Under the pieces are notes generated by a model. It searched no databases, had not been told where the DNA came from, and was given only the letters and a program-made list of their open reading frames with translations. A DNA stretch of 64,000 nt from Spirosoma taeanense (GTDB taxonomy: Bacteria > Bacteroidota > Bacteroidia > Cytophagales > Spirosomataceae). The stretch lies in NCBI RefSeq assembly GCF_013127955.1, contig NZ_CP053435.1:5617001-5681000 (forward strand), given 5' to 3'. The position numbers and the translations under genes are program-made. Position 1 is the stretch's first letter. Every line of letters starts with the position of its first letter. Of the stretch, positions 1-8,087 are shown one piece after another.

Positions 1-220
1 CAGCCACACCTGCGCGGTCATTAATAACGCCTTTGGAAGGCGACCGACGCTTGAATTCGGCAATAATACCGGTTGAATTCAGGTCCTGAATGGCGTCCCG
101 CGCCGACAGGGGCACCCGCCTGAAGTCGGGCATTTGCTCCAGTACCGACACCGGGGTTTCGGTTTTACGCTGGGCTACTTCTATTCGCTTCTGAGCAACT
201 ATTTGATCAAGAATCGTCAT
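1..220 (-). CDS. trpC: Indole-3-glycerol phosphate synthase, N-terminal part (runs off the window)
   Basis: This would be the fourth gene of the trp operon; it converts carboxyphenylamino-deoxyribulose phosphate to indole-3-glycerol phosphate in the cytoplasm. Only the first 73 residues are inside the window. They begin MTILDQIVAQKRIEVA and contain the family's early substrate-binding segment IIAEFKRRSPSKG, whose Lys belongs to the active site. The ATG at 220 is the natural start because the homology begins there. It follows trpD after an 86-bp gap that holds two small inverted repeats (for instance CCTAAA/TTTAGG just after the trpD stop) but no obvious promoter, so it is probably co-transcribed with trpEGD. 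Confidence 0.95.
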   Translation of the reverse strand, partial: MTILDQIVAQKRIEVAQRKTETPVSVLEQMPDFRRVPLSARDAIQDLNSTGIIAEFKRRSPSKGVINDRAGVA

Positions 221-306
221 TCGCTTTGTGTCATTGGCTGTCGTTTATCGTCACGGTTTGTCATTAAACAAATGACCTACTGACTATAACAATCCTAAAT
301 GACGTT

Positions 307-1293
307 TTAGGCAATCAACTTCTTAAAACATGCCAGAGCCCGCTTGCTTTCCAGCGACTCACGAGCCAGGGCTACTGCTTCCTCCCGCGTTTCGGCCTTC
401 CCGGCAGCCAGCAAGGCCATCGCTGAGTTAGCCAGAACCGCCTGTTTTTGAGCTGGGGTTGCCGCGTCGTTCAGCACATTCATAAAAATCTGTGCGGACT
501 CGTCCAGCGTTTGTCCACCCGCCAGCGATTCGGCTGTTAAGGTAGTCATTCCCAGTTGCTCGGGTTCCAGTATCTGTTCGGTCTGGTTGCTAATCACCTT
601 GAACGCGCCCGTCAGAGAGATCTCATCATAGCCGTCCATCGCGTGCAGGATCATAAACCGCTTATCGGTTTGCTGATAAAGGTACGCATATAAACGGGCT
701 AATTCAAGACTGAACACCCCAACGAGCTGCTTTTGGGGCTTTGCCGGGTTGATCATCGGTCCGAGTACGTTAAAAAACGTTTTGACGCCGAGGTCTTTCC
801 GGATGGGCGCTACGTTCTTCATGGCCGGGTGGAACAGGGGCGCGTGCAGAAAACAGATGCTTGCCGTTTCCATCTTACGCTGCAACTCACCCACGTCGTT
901 CGTGAACTTATAGCCCAGGTGTTCCATGATCGTCGAAGACCCAACCAGCGACGAAACGCCGTGGTTGCCGTGCTTGGCGACCCGCTGCCCGGCACCTGCT
1001 ACCACAAACGACGACAGCGTTGAGATATTAAACGTGTCTTTGCCGTCGCCACCGGTGCCGCAAAGGTCCATCGGGTCGTAAGCCCCGAGATCAACCGGCA
1101 GGCAGAGTTCCAGCATGGCGTCGCGGAAGCCCTCGAGTTCTTCCAGACGCAGGCTGCGCATCATGTAGACCGTCAGAAAAGACGCGATCTGCGCGGAGTT
1201 ATATTCACCGCGACCAATACCAATCAGCGTTTGCCGCGCTTCTTCCTTGGTCAGGTGCTTGTATTCAAACAGGTGGTTCAGTATTGCTTTCAT
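307..1293 (-). CDS. trpD: Anthranilate phosphoribosyltransferase
   Basis: Transfers phosphoribose from PRPP to anthranilate, the second committed step of tryptophan synthesis. Taken from the Met at 1293 the protein has 328 residues, close to the family norm; the reading frame stays open upstream to an ATG at 1365, but those 24 extra residues (rich in Arg and Pro) match nothing in the family and would nearly touch trpG. The glycine-rich PRPP loop GTGGDGKDTFN is at residues 79-89, followed by the KHGNHGVSS motif and by GPMINPA in the second half. It lies 75 bp after trpG in the minus-strand order trpE-G-D-C. The upstream start remains possible but is less likely. Confidence 0.95.
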   Translation of the reverse strand: MKAILNHLFEYKHLTKEEARQTLIGIGRGEYNSAQIASFLTVYMMRSLRLEELEGFRDAMLELCLPVDLGAYDPMDLCGTGGDGKDTFNISTLSSFVVAGAGQRVAKHGNHGVSSLVGSSTIMEHLGYKFTNDVGELQRKMETASICFLHAPLFHPAMKNVAPIRKDLGVKTFFNVLGPMINPAKPQKQLVGVFSLELARLYAYLYQQTDKRFMILHAMDGYDEISLTGAFKVISNQTEQILEPEQLGMTTLTAESLAGGQTLDESAQIFMNVLNDAATPAQKQAVLANSAMALLAAGKAETREEAVALARESLESKRALACFKKLIA

Positions 1294-1368
1294 GTTCAAA
1301 GAGCGAATGAGCGGAAGAGTGAACGGTCGGTACTTGGGCTGGCGCATGGTATGTCGCCCTTTCACTCT

Positions 1369-1935
1369 TTATTGTTTAAGCCAGTTTGCAAGCATTTTCA
1401 CTCCGTTTTCCGTCAGCACCGATTCGGGGTGAAACTGCAGGCCCTTTACGTCGAAGCGGGTATGCGCGAGGGCCATTACGCGGCCGTGTTCATCCACAGC
1501 TGTAACACGAAGTTCGGCGGGAATCGAGTCGGGAACAACCGTCCAGGAATGGTACCGGCCGACGGTCAGTTCATCAGGAATATCGGCAAACAACGACTCG
1601 CTGCGGTCGGTAATGGTCGTGCGGTGCGCTACCCCATGCAGAACGTCGCCGAGGTTCTCGAGCGACGCGCCGTACACTTCGCCGATGCCCTGGTGACCCA
1701 GACAGATACCTAGGATGCTTTTAGACGAGCCGTGTTCGCGCACCATATCCTGCATGATGCCTGCTTCGGACGGGAGCCCCGGACCCGGCGAGAGCATGAT
1801 TTTGTCGTACTGCCCCGCTTCTTCGACGGTCAGCTTATTGTTCCGAATTACGTCCGGGCGATGGCCCAGCTCGCGGAGGATATACACGAGGTTATACGTA
1901 AATGAATCGTAGTTATCTAAGACCAGCAGTTTCAT
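1369..1935 (-). CDS. trpG: Anthranilate synthase glutamine amidotransferase subunit
   Basis: Supplies ammonia from glutamine to TrpE for anthranilate synthesis. It is a class I glutamine amidotransferase of 188 residues, the usual length of a stand-alone TrpG. The catalytic nucleophile is Cys78 in GICLGHQ, and the His169/Glu171 pair is in FHPES near the C terminus. The oxyanion segment SPGPGLP is at 49-55. It starts 3 bp after the trpE stop codon, so the two subunits are translated from one message. The same fold serves PabA, but the position between trpE and trpD makes the Trp assignment secure. Confidence 0.96.
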   Translation of the reverse strand: MKLLVLDNYDSFTYNLVYILRELGHRPDVIRNNKLTVEEAGQYDKIMLSPGPGLPSEAGIMQDMVREHGSSKSILGICLGHQGIGEVYGASLENLGDVLHGVAHRTTITDRSESLFADIPDELTVGRYHSWTVVPDSIPAELRVTAVDEHGRVMALAHTRFDVKGLQFHPESVLTENGVKMLANWLKQ

Positions 1936-1938
1936 AGC

Positions 1939-3393
1939 TTAAATCGTTTTTGCCTGTTCAATGGCCATGCGCAGCGCGGCCAGTTTGTTGTGTACTTCCT
2001 GTAATTCACTCTCAACGACCGACTTGGCAACAACCCCGGCTCCAGCCTGATAGTACAAGGTATTATCTTTACTCATAAACGTGCGAATCATGATGGCATG
2101 ATTAAATTCGCCCTCAAAACCCATGTAGCCGATACTCCCTGAATAAAAACTGCGGCTGAGATTTTCGTAGCGGTCGATGAGCTGCATGGCCATGTGCTTG
2201 GGCGCTCCCGATAGCGTACCGGCGGGGAAGGTTTCGGCCACAATCTGTAAGGGATCGGCGGTTTCGGTCAGGTCGCCAACCACCTTAGAGACGAGGTGGA
2301 TAACGTGCGAGTAGTATTGAATTTCTTTGAAGGTCTCAACCTTCACGACGTCGCAGTTGCGGCTCAGGTCGTTTCGGGCGAGGTCGACCAGCATAACGTG
2401 CTCTGCGGATTCCTTAGGGTCGTTATACAGTTTCTGGGCCAGTTCAGCGTCCCGGATGTCGTCGCCGGTGCGCCGGAAAGTTCCGGCAATGGGGTAGATG
2501 GTTGCCTTCCGATCTTTGACCACAATCTGCGATTCGGGCGAGGAGCCGAACAGTTTATAGTTACCGTAATCAAAGTAAAACAGATAAGGCGAAGGGTTCA
2601 GCGACCGTAATGCCCGGTACACGTTGAACTCATCCCCAATGAAGGGCGTCTGGAACCGGCGCGACAGCACAATCTGAAAGACGTCTCCCCGCTGGCAATG
2701 GTCTTTCCCTTTCTGAATAATAGCCAGGAACTCCTCGTCGGTGAAGTTCGACTGCTCGGGCCCGGCGGGCGAAAAGGAGTAAGTTGGGTAGTTGCGGCCC
2801 GTAATCAGATCGCTGATGTAATCGAGGGTGCTTTCGGCCTCAACGTCGCCATTGCGGAGATAGCTATGCTCGAACAGATGCAGCTCGTCTTTGAAATGAT
2901 TGATGGCCAGGACGTAACGGTATACCGTAAAGACGGCGGCCGGAATCTGGTTCTCTGCCGGAACGGGGGCGTTCAGGTTAATATCCTCGAAGCTCTGCAC
3001 GGCCGGATACCCAAAATAGCCGAACAGGCCGTTCGTAATAAAGGGGAACGCGGGTTTTTCGTGCTTAAAACTGTCTTTAAACTCCTGCAACGCAACCAGC
3101 ATCTGCTGGGGCGGCACTTCAGTGGCTTGCTCGTGTTCGCCGGGAAGCTGAACCGTCAAAAGGCCCTTAGAGCCCCCGGGTCGGTCGTATGAAAACCGGG
3201 CAACCGGATCAAAGGCGATATACGAAAAACTGTTTTCGTTGCCGTGATAGTCGGAGCTTTCGAGCAGGATGCTGTTCAGAAAACGGTCGCGAATACGGAG
3301 GTAAATGCTGACGGGCGTAATGATATCGGCCAGCATCCGCTTGTGCCGACTGACGACGCGGTAGGGGGTAGAGGTTGTTGTGAGGGTTTCCAT
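1939..3393 (-). CDS. trpE: Anthranilate synthase component I
   Basis: Makes anthranilate from chorismate with the ammonia provided by TrpG. The 484-residue protein has the N-terminal feedback domain with LLESS at 43-47, the tryptophan-binding signature of TrpE, and the C-terminal chorismate-binding domain with the hallmark segment GTLSGAPK and the later GAGVV motif. The presence of LLESS suggests the enzyme is inhibited by tryptophan in addition to the transcription attenuation seen upstream. Its ATG at 3393 lies 21 nt after the U tract of the attenuator terminator. It is the first structural gene of the operon. Confidence 0.96.
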   Translation of the reverse strand: METLTTTSTPYRVVSRHKRMLADIITPVSIYLRIRDRFLNSILLESSDYHGNENSFSYIAFDPVARFSYDRPGGSKGLLTVQLPGEHEQATEVPPQQMLVALQEFKDSFKHEKPAFPFITNGLFGYFGYPAVQSFEDINLNAPVPAENQIPAAVFTVYRYVLAINHFKDELHLFEHSYLRNGDVEAESTLDYISDLITGRNYPTYSFSPAGPEQSNFTDEEFLAIIQKGKDHCQRGDVFQIVLSRRFQTPFIGDEFNVYRALRSLNPSPYLFYFDYGNYKLFGSSPESQIVVKDRKATIYPIAGTFRRTGDDIRDAELAQKLYNDPKESAEHVMLVDLARNDLSRNCDVVKVETFKEIQYYSHVIHLVSKVVGDLTETADPLQIVAETFPAGTLSGAPKHMAMQLIDRYENLSRSFYSGSIGYMGFEGEFNHAIMIRTFMSKDNTLYYQAGAGVVAKSVVESELQEVHNKLAALRMAIEQAKTI

Positions 3394-3414
3394 AGTTTCG
3401 TTTGGTTATACGGG

Positions 3415-3450
3415 AAAAAAATAAGGCTCACCGGGATGACGGTGAGCCTT
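3415..3450 (-). terminator. trp operon attenuator terminator
   Basis: On the minus strand a perfect 10-bp stem (AAGGCTCACC with GGTGAGCCTT, at 3450-3441 and 3432-3423) closes an 8-nt loop and is followed by A then seven T residues. This is a textbook intrinsic terminator, but it sits between the leader peptide and trpE, in front of the genes instead of behind them, which is the arrangement of an attenuator. Confidence 0.9.
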
Positions 3451-3494
3451 TGATGGTGTTAGTATAAACACATAGCGGCAACCCTCATCCCCGT
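3430..3494 (-). promoter_or_regulatory. Alternative antiterminator pairing of the trp leader
   Basis: The minus-strand segment ACGGGGATGA (3494-3485), which includes the leader stop codon TGA, can pair with TCATCCCGGT (3439-3430): seven contiguous pairs, one G-G mismatch, two more pairs. The second segment is the loop plus three bases of the descending arm of the terminator, so the two structures exclude each other. A ribosome stalled at the Trp codons would leave the first segment free (read-through); one that reaches the stop codon would cover it (termination). The pairing is seen in the sequence; the mechanism is inferred. Confidence 0.75.
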
Positions 3495-3538
3495 TGGGAA
3501 GAGTGCCACCACCAGCTGTTGTTGATTACCTGAGTCAT
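3485..3538 (-). CDS. trpL: trp operon leader peptide
   Basis: A 17-codon reading frame encodes [17 protein letters not shown], with three adjacent tryptophan codons at positions 9-11. It starts 16 nt after the mature 3' end of the upstream tRNA-Pro and ends 34 nt before the terminator stem. As in classical attenuation, its translation would sense charged tRNA-Trp: starvation stalls the ribosome on the WWW run and lets the antiterminator form. There is no Shine-Dalgarno sequence but the upstream bases are A-rich, as usual in Bacteroidota. Three tandem Trp codons in so short a frame exactly here make chance very unlikely. Confidence 0.9.
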   Translation of the reverse strand: MTQVINNSWWWHSSQRG

Positions 3539-3554
3539 TGTGTTTCTACTTGTG

Positions 3555-3628
3555 TCGGGGTGGCGGGATTCGAACCCACGACCTCTACGTCCCGAACGTA
3601 GCGCGCTACCAGGCTGCGCTACACCCCG
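3555..3628 (-). tRNA. tRNA-Pro (anticodon CGG)
   Basis: The 74-nt minus-strand gene folds into a complete cloverleaf: acceptor stem CGGGGTG/CACCCCG, a D arm with GCCTGGTAGCGC, anticodon stem CTACG/CGTAG with loop TTCGGGA (anticodon CGG, reading CCG), and T arm GGGTTCGAATCCC. The discriminator base is A and CCA is not encoded. It lies directly upstream of the trp leader on the same strand, so processing of its 3' trailer would create the 5' end of the trp leader RNA. Confidence 0.96.
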
Positions 3629-3638
3629 AATTGGGTTA

Positions 3639-3668
3639 CAAAGATAGGTGCTTAGAATTTTCAGGCAA
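3639..3668 (-). promoter_or_regulatory. Promoter for tRNA-Pro and probably the trp operon
   Basis: On the minus strand a TTG (3668-3666) is followed after 19 bp by TATCTTTG (3646-3639), a perfect match to the Bacteroidota -33/-7 pattern. The tRNA begins 10 nt further on. No comparable element exists in the 16 nt between tRNA and trp leader, so this promoter probably serves both. Confidence 0.8.
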
Positions 3669-3670
3669 CG

Positions 3671-4456
3671 TTAGACTCCGATTTTTTTTGCAATGAACGC
3701 AGCCAGTTCAGCAGGCACTTCCCAAGGCAGCAGATGACCCGCGCCCTGCATTTGTTCCAGTGTAACGTCTGTTAAATAAGGCAGCACCATATGGGTTTGT
3801 ACGTCAGGCGGCAGGGCGCCGTCTTTACTGCCAACCGTAATATGAACCGGAATTGCGATGGCAGCCATCCGGGAAGTGATGTCTTCTTTGCTGCCGGCTG
3901 TCAGCCAGGCGGTCCAGGCAGACTCAGACGTACGGAGGTCATCGGCGATAATCTGTTCGCTTATGGCCTGAGATACAGAAATGGCCGTAATATTCTTGAG
4001 CATTTTCTTCGCGGCTTTACGTTGGCCGTGGTTGGTCAGCAACATCTGCCTCTCATCGTCGGGAATAGGCTCGGGTACGGGCGGGGAGGGCGATACCAGC
4101 AAGAGTGACTGAAGACCGGCTGGGGAACCATGGTTTGGGGTTCCGGCCGCTACGGCCAATGCAACCTTGCCGCTCATGGAATGACCCACCAGAATAAAGT
4201 CCTGAATGGCTAATTCCTGAACTACGCAGATTACGTCATCAGCCATATCGTCAACCGAATAACCCGATGCGGGGGCTTCTGAATCGCCATGACCGCGCAG
4301 GTCTACTGCTATGCAGCGATACTGAGCTGAAAAGTGGCTCATGATCACTTGCCACTCCAGCGCCGAGCCACCAAAATAATGCAGAAAGATGAGCGTAAGG
4401 GGGCCATTGCCCTGTTCCAGAATGTTCAGGTGGATACCGTTTATCAGCCGTTTCAT
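3671..4456 (-). CDS. Alpha/beta hydrolase
   Basis: A 261-residue alpha/beta-fold hydrolase without signal peptide, so probably cytoplasmic. The oxyanion strand is LTLIFLHYFGGSALEW (about residues 20-35), followed by AVDLRGHGDSEAP, the nucleophile elbow GHSMSG (Ser of the triad), the acid segment VGSKDGALPP, and the terminal AGHLLPWEVP with the catalytic His. Substrate cannot be read from the sequence: esters, lactones and epoxides are all possible. Its ATG overlaps the stop codon of the upstream GH1-like gene (ATGA), so the two are translationally coupled and this enzyme may act on a product of that glycosidase. Its stop codon nearly touches the tRNA-Pro promoter. Confidence 0.85.
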   Translation of the reverse strand: MKRLINGIHLNILEQGNGPLTLIFLHYFGGSALEWQVIMSHFSAQYRCIAVDLRGHGDSEAPASGYSVDDMADDVICVVQELAIQDFILVGHSMSGKVALAVAAGTPNHGSPAGLQSLLLVSPSPPVPEPIPDDERQMLLTNHGQRKAAKKMLKNITAISVSQAISEQIIADDLRTSESAWTAWLTAGSKEDITSRMAAIAIPVHITVGSKDGALPPDVQTHMVLPYLTDVTLEQMQGAGHLLPWEVPAELAAFIAKKIGV

Positions 4457-5796
4457 CAGACATTTACCTTTAGGCGAGCGGGCCGGTCGGTCATTTCGAG
4501 CATCTCGCCGTAGGGAACAATGGTGATTTGCCCGAACTCTTTCAGCAGCGTTTTATACGCTTCGGCCACGGGGCGGGGCTTACGGTTGAGATCATACAGG
4601 CCACATTCGTTAACCCGGTTGTTGAGTTCACCCAACTGCGTATCCCAGTCGATCTGATCAATCAGGCTGTACCACGTAAAGCCCAGGACAGGCACGCCGT
4701 CCCGGCGCATCCTCAGCACGCCGATCCATTGTTTGTTGAGCCACATAGAGGCTTTATCCGCTTCAAATACATTTGTTTCCGTATGCATGACCGGCATCCG
4801 GTAGCGCTCGTAATACGCTTTGGTAATTTCATACCAGCCCAGCACGTCCATCGAGATCTGAATCGAGCCGTCGGGCAGCTTAATCCGTTCGTTGCGACCG
4901 TAATAATCATTGCCCATAATCTGATAACCGGGGGGCTTGCCCGCCATGAACCAGTTATACTCTTCGCGGGTCAGGCCGTTGTCCATCATGTACATAGACA
5001 CTGTTGTCGAAGGCGGGTTGGCGTAGAGTAGATCCAGCGATAAAAAGCGCAGTTCGTTCGAAAGGCTTATTTCCGGGGAGGGCGTAGCGCTGAACTCGTG
5101 CGTGTATTCCGCGCTTTCGCTCTGAACAATAACGCAGTCGTTCCGGCGCTTGGCAATCTGCTGATTGCCCATAATGCTGGCCGCTACGCAGTGCTTGAGA
5201 GCCGTTACGAAGCCCCGGTCGGTTTTGAGCTGCTCATTCCAGACACCGTCCCGGGCGCTAATTCGAGCCGTAACGTAAATCTCGTTAACGGGTGTATAGT
5301 AACGCACCCAGGGATAGCGTTCTGCCACGGCCCCGGCGTATTCAGCAAAATGAATTGGTAGTTCGGGGTTCTGGAAATTTCCAATCCAATCGGGAACGCC
5401 AAAGTGCATCAGGTCCAGAATTGGAATAATGTCCAGGCGTTTTATTTCGGCCATAACTTCGTCGGCGAAACTCCAGTCGAACTGGCCGGGACCTTTGTGG
5501 ATACTATAGTAAGGCAGGCCGTAGCGCAGCACCCGCAGGCCCATTTCCTTAACTAAACCAAGGTCTTCGCGCCAGCGCTCGTAATGGCCGCACTCGCGCA
5601 GCTGGTCGCGCCGGACGGTACCGTTCTGAATGGTTGGATAGGAACATTCAATGCCCGTCGCAAACATAAAGTTGCCTGGATTCGCATCGGGCAGGCCGCT
5701 CCCGTCATGACCACCCGCCCCGCCGAACTGATCACCTTCGTAATTGCCTTCGCCGAAGCGTTTCTTGATAATGTCTAAGAATCCGTTTTTGGACAT
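4456..5796 (-). CDS. Family 1-like glycoside hydrolase (beta-glucosidase-type)
   Basis: The 446-residue protein reads as a (beta/alpha)8 retaining glycosidase related to GH1. It has the segment RYGLPYYSIHKGPGQFDWSF typical of the first part of the barrel, the acid/base motif TPVNEI, and a candidate nucleophile Glu in MHTETNVFE. Near the end, LGFTWYSLIDQIDW matches the conserved GFTWYPL/S region. No signal peptide is visible, so the substrate is probably a small imported glycoside. It is slightly divergent from classical GH1 (TETN instead of TENG). It overlaps the downstream hydrolase gene by 1 bp and lies 62 bp from the GMC oxidoreductase gene, in what looks like a sugar-oxidising cluster. 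Confidence 0.8.
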   Translation of the reverse strand: MSKNGFLDIIKKRFGEGNYEGDQFGGAGGHDGSGLPDANPGNFMFATGIECSYPTIQNGTVRRDQLRECGHYERWREDLGLVKEMGLRVLRYGLPYYSIHKGPGQFDWSFADEVMAEIKRLDIIPILDLMHFGVPDWIGNFQNPELPIHFAEYAGAVAERYPWVRYYTPVNEIYVTARISARDGVWNEQLKTDRGFVTALKHCVAASIMGNQQIAKRRNDCVIVQSESAEYTHEFSATPSPEISLSNELRFLSLDLLYANPPSTTVSMYMMDNGLTREEYNWFMAGKPPGYQIMGNDYYGRNERIKLPDGSIQISMDVLGWYEITKAYYERYRMPVMHTETNVFEADKASMWLNKQWIGVLRMRRDGVPVLGFTWYSLIDQIDWDTQLGELNNRVNECGLYDLNRKPRPVAEAYKTLLKEFGQITIVPYGEMLEMTDRPARLKVNV

Positions 5797-5858
5797 GGCA
5801 GGTAATGGTTTTCAGTGTATGGCAAGCGTTTGCGAGGTGCTTCCAGATGGTTATTCAA

Positions 5859-7412
5859 TTAGTCCAGTCGTCGGTGACGTTCAAGAAACCGGTCGGCGAT
5901 ACGTAACGACAGCGCCATGATCGTGAGAGCTGGGTTGACACTTAAGGCACTCGGAAAAATCGAGTTGTCGCTAATATATAGATTCGGAATATCAAACGAC
6001 TGTCCGTCGGCATTCACTACCGCCGTATCGGGGTCATTCCCCATGCGGCAAGTACCGATAATGTGCGCATTTCGCGGGTAAGCCCACACGTTGCGGGCAC
6101 CGGCGGCCTCCCAGATGGCTCGCATCAATTTGTCGGCGTGAACCGTCATCTGCTTTTCGTTCTCGCCATTCGAAAAATAGATACGGGGTTTGGGTAACCC
6201 ACGGATGTCTTTCTCATCCGATAGCTCCAGATAGTTGTGGTCGTGGGGCAGGCAGTCGCCCAGAATGTTAATCCCGGCGACGTGGTTATAGGCCAGAGCC
6301 GCGCGTTTCAAATCGGCACCCCATAAACCACGGCCACGCGCCATCTGACTCAGGTACGTAACGGGCATGACGCCGATGGACTGTAGCAGATAACCACCTG
6401 CGAAATTGGCATCCGCAGGCCGGTGCGTATCCTCTGAAATCAACGCCCCGGGAATTCCTTTATAGGGACGAATATCCTCATCAAATTCGCCCCAGATTTG
6501 CAGCGCCGTATGCGCCATAAAATTACGCCCCACCTGACCGCTGCTGTTAGCTAGCTCATTCACCAGAAGCAGGCGGGCCGTTTCGATTGTACCGGCGCAA
6601 AGGAATACATACTGGCACATTTGCCGCTCTTCCTGACCGTTACGGATATAGATGACCTCGCTGATCTGACCGGATGAATTTGTAATTAACTGCGTTACGT
6701 AGCTTTGAGCCCTGATTTCGGCTCCATGATGGATCGCGAGTGGAATATAGGTTACGTCCATACTCGCCTTGGCACCAATGTTACAGCCCGCCTGACAGAA
6801 ACCCCGATTTGTGCAGGCCGGTCGGTGCCCGACACCTTCCTGATAATAGCCAGCCGATAAGGCTGCGTTAGCCGCCGGTGACGTCTGAACGCCGAGCTCC
6901 CGGCAACCGCGCTCCATTAACTGCCCTGCGCCATTGATTGGTAAAGGAGGTAAGGCATACGCGCGTTTCCGAGTCGGCCCCCAGGGATAGTTGGCTGGGC
7001 CGGACACACCCAGAAACTGCTCAATTTCGTCGTAATAGGGCTCAATTTGCTCAAAACTCAACGGCCAGTCGGCGCCCACGCCGAAATCCGTCCGGATGCA
7101 CAGGTCGTCGGGTTGAGCGCGGGGCGTGTAGGCTGTGTAATGCAGGGTTGAGCCCCCAACGCCGGTGCCCGAATTATTGTTTCCGAAGGGTAGGGGATCA
7201 TTACCGGCGCTGAGACGTTCATCATTCCAGAATAGTTTCTCTTGCGCCCGCTCGTCGGTCGGGAAGTCTTTGCCTGGATTCCAGTGATCACCCGATTCCA
7301 GCGCAACTACCCGTAAACCCGCAGCCGCCAGGCGGGCCAGCAACGGAGCACCACCCGCACCTGTGCCAATCACAACGGCATCGACAGGTTCACTGGTTGA
7401 GTAGTGCTTCAT
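5859..7412 (-). CDS. GMC family oxidoreductase (gluconate/sugar dehydrogenase-type FAD subunit)
   Basis: A 517-residue flavoprotein of the glucose-methanol-choline family. The FAD-binding Rossmann motif VIGTGAGGAP is at residues 14-23, the glycine-rich NNSGTGVGGSTLHYTAY segment holds the second signature, CTNRGFCQAGCNIGAK is the Cys-rich stretch seen in dehydrogenase members, and the C terminus carries the catalytic His/Asn pair (AHIIGTCRMG and SVNPALTIMAL). The Cys-rich segment and the neighbour encoding a gluconate 2-dehydrogenase subunit 3 family protein place it with sugar or sugar-acid dehydrogenases rather than oxygen-using oxidases. No signal peptide is seen, although related complexes are often periplasmic. 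Confidence 0.9.
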   Translation of the reverse strand: MKHYSTSEPVDAVVIGTGAGGAPLLARLAAAGLRVVALESGDHWNPGKDFPTDERAQEKLFWNDERLSAGNDPLPFGNNNSGTGVGGSTLHYTAYTPRAQPDDLCIRTDFGVGADWPLSFEQIEPYYDEIEQFLGVSGPANYPWGPTRKRAYALPPLPINGAGQLMERGCRELGVQTSPAANAALSAGYYQEGVGHRPACTNRGFCQAGCNIGAKASMDVTYIPLAIHHGAEIRAQSYVTQLITNSSGQISEVIYIRNGQEERQMCQYVFLCAGTIETARLLLVNELANSSGQVGRNFMAHTALQIWGEFDEDIRPYKGIPGALISEDTHRPADANFAGGYLLQSIGVMPVTYLSQMARGRGLWGADLKRAALAYNHVAGINILGDCLPHDHNYLELSDEKDIRGLPKPRIYFSNGENEKQMTVHADKLMRAIWEAAGARNVWAYPRNAHIIGTCRMGNDPDTAVVNADGQSFDIPNLYISDNSIFPSALSVNPALTIMALSLRIADRFLERHRRLD

Positions 7413-7469
7413 AGGTTGTATAGTGAGTAGCCTAATCTTTGGAAGTTATCGATGGTGCTTTCGGATAAA

Positions 7470-8087
7470 TCAGTCCGGATTCGCTATTTCCCGAGGTTCG
7501 CGGTGTTCCAGTTGATTCAGGCCAATGCGCTGCCAGGCAGGTACGTCAGCCATGCCAACATAACCAATTTCTTCCTGGGCCAGTGGATGGCTGTAATAAC
7601 TCTCCGTGGCTTCGGCCAGTAGCTCCTCAAAAAAACGGTTGGCAGGCATCGTCTGCCAGATTGGCCCCGGCGCTTCGGCAGACTGAACTCCTTTAAGCAC
7701 CAGATCCCGCTGGGTTTCAGAAAGAGCTTCAAAATATTGCCCGAACATAGCCTGTGCACTTTCCTGAATGCCCTGCAAGCCCCGCTTATACGCTTCGCCA
7801 TCGGCAGGCATACTGTCGTACCGCCAACCGTTGGTCTTGTTCCCGGCCAATCGCTGGTCAATGCTACTTACTGTATCGATACGTTCTGAACGCCCGTCTT
7901 GCGGAATCAACCGGTCGCAGATGGCGGTCAGCAGGGCAAACTCATCGGCCGAGAAAAACGTCGGCTGGTGGGGTGGGGTCTTTAAACGTTCAGTGAGCGC
8001 CTGACGGGTCGCTTCGGTAACCTGATCCGTTTTCAGCAGCGCGCGGACGGTGCCAGCAGGGTAGACACTTGGAGTTAAGGTCTTCAT
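7470..8087 (-). CDS. Gluconate 2-dehydrogenase subunit 3 family protein
   Basis: A 205-residue partner subunit. The segment FFSADEFALLTAICDRLIPQDGRSERIDTV is the characteristic core of the family (an 'ADE...L.a..D.iiP' pattern), and the remainder is helical with Trp-rich ends. Such proteins accompany FAD-containing GMC subunits and are needed for their export or stability. The usual N-terminal Tat signal is absent here: the chain starts MKTLTPSVYP and continues with hydrophilic residues. It follows the SDR gene with an ATGA overlap (8084-8087) and precedes the GMC gene by 57 bp, an operon-like layout. Confidence 0.85.
   Translation of the reverse strand: MKTLTPSVYPAGTVRALLKTDQVTEATRQALTERLKTPPHQPTFFSADEFALLTAICDRLIPQDGRSERIDTVSSIDQRLAGNKTNGWRYDSMPADGEAYKRGLQGIQESAQAMFGQYFEALSETQRDLVLKGVQSAEAPGPIWQTMPANRFFEELLAEATESYYSHPLAQEEIGYVGMADVPAWQRIGLNQLEHREPREIANPD

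Noticed and set aside
733..1023. Antisense open frames over trpD and other genes on the opposite strand
   Set aside because: They lack domain content and are explained by the real gene on the other strand.
1294..1365. Upstream ATG extending trpD by 24 residues
   Set aside because: The added residues do not resemble the family and the frame nearly touches trpG; the start at 1293 gives a standard length.
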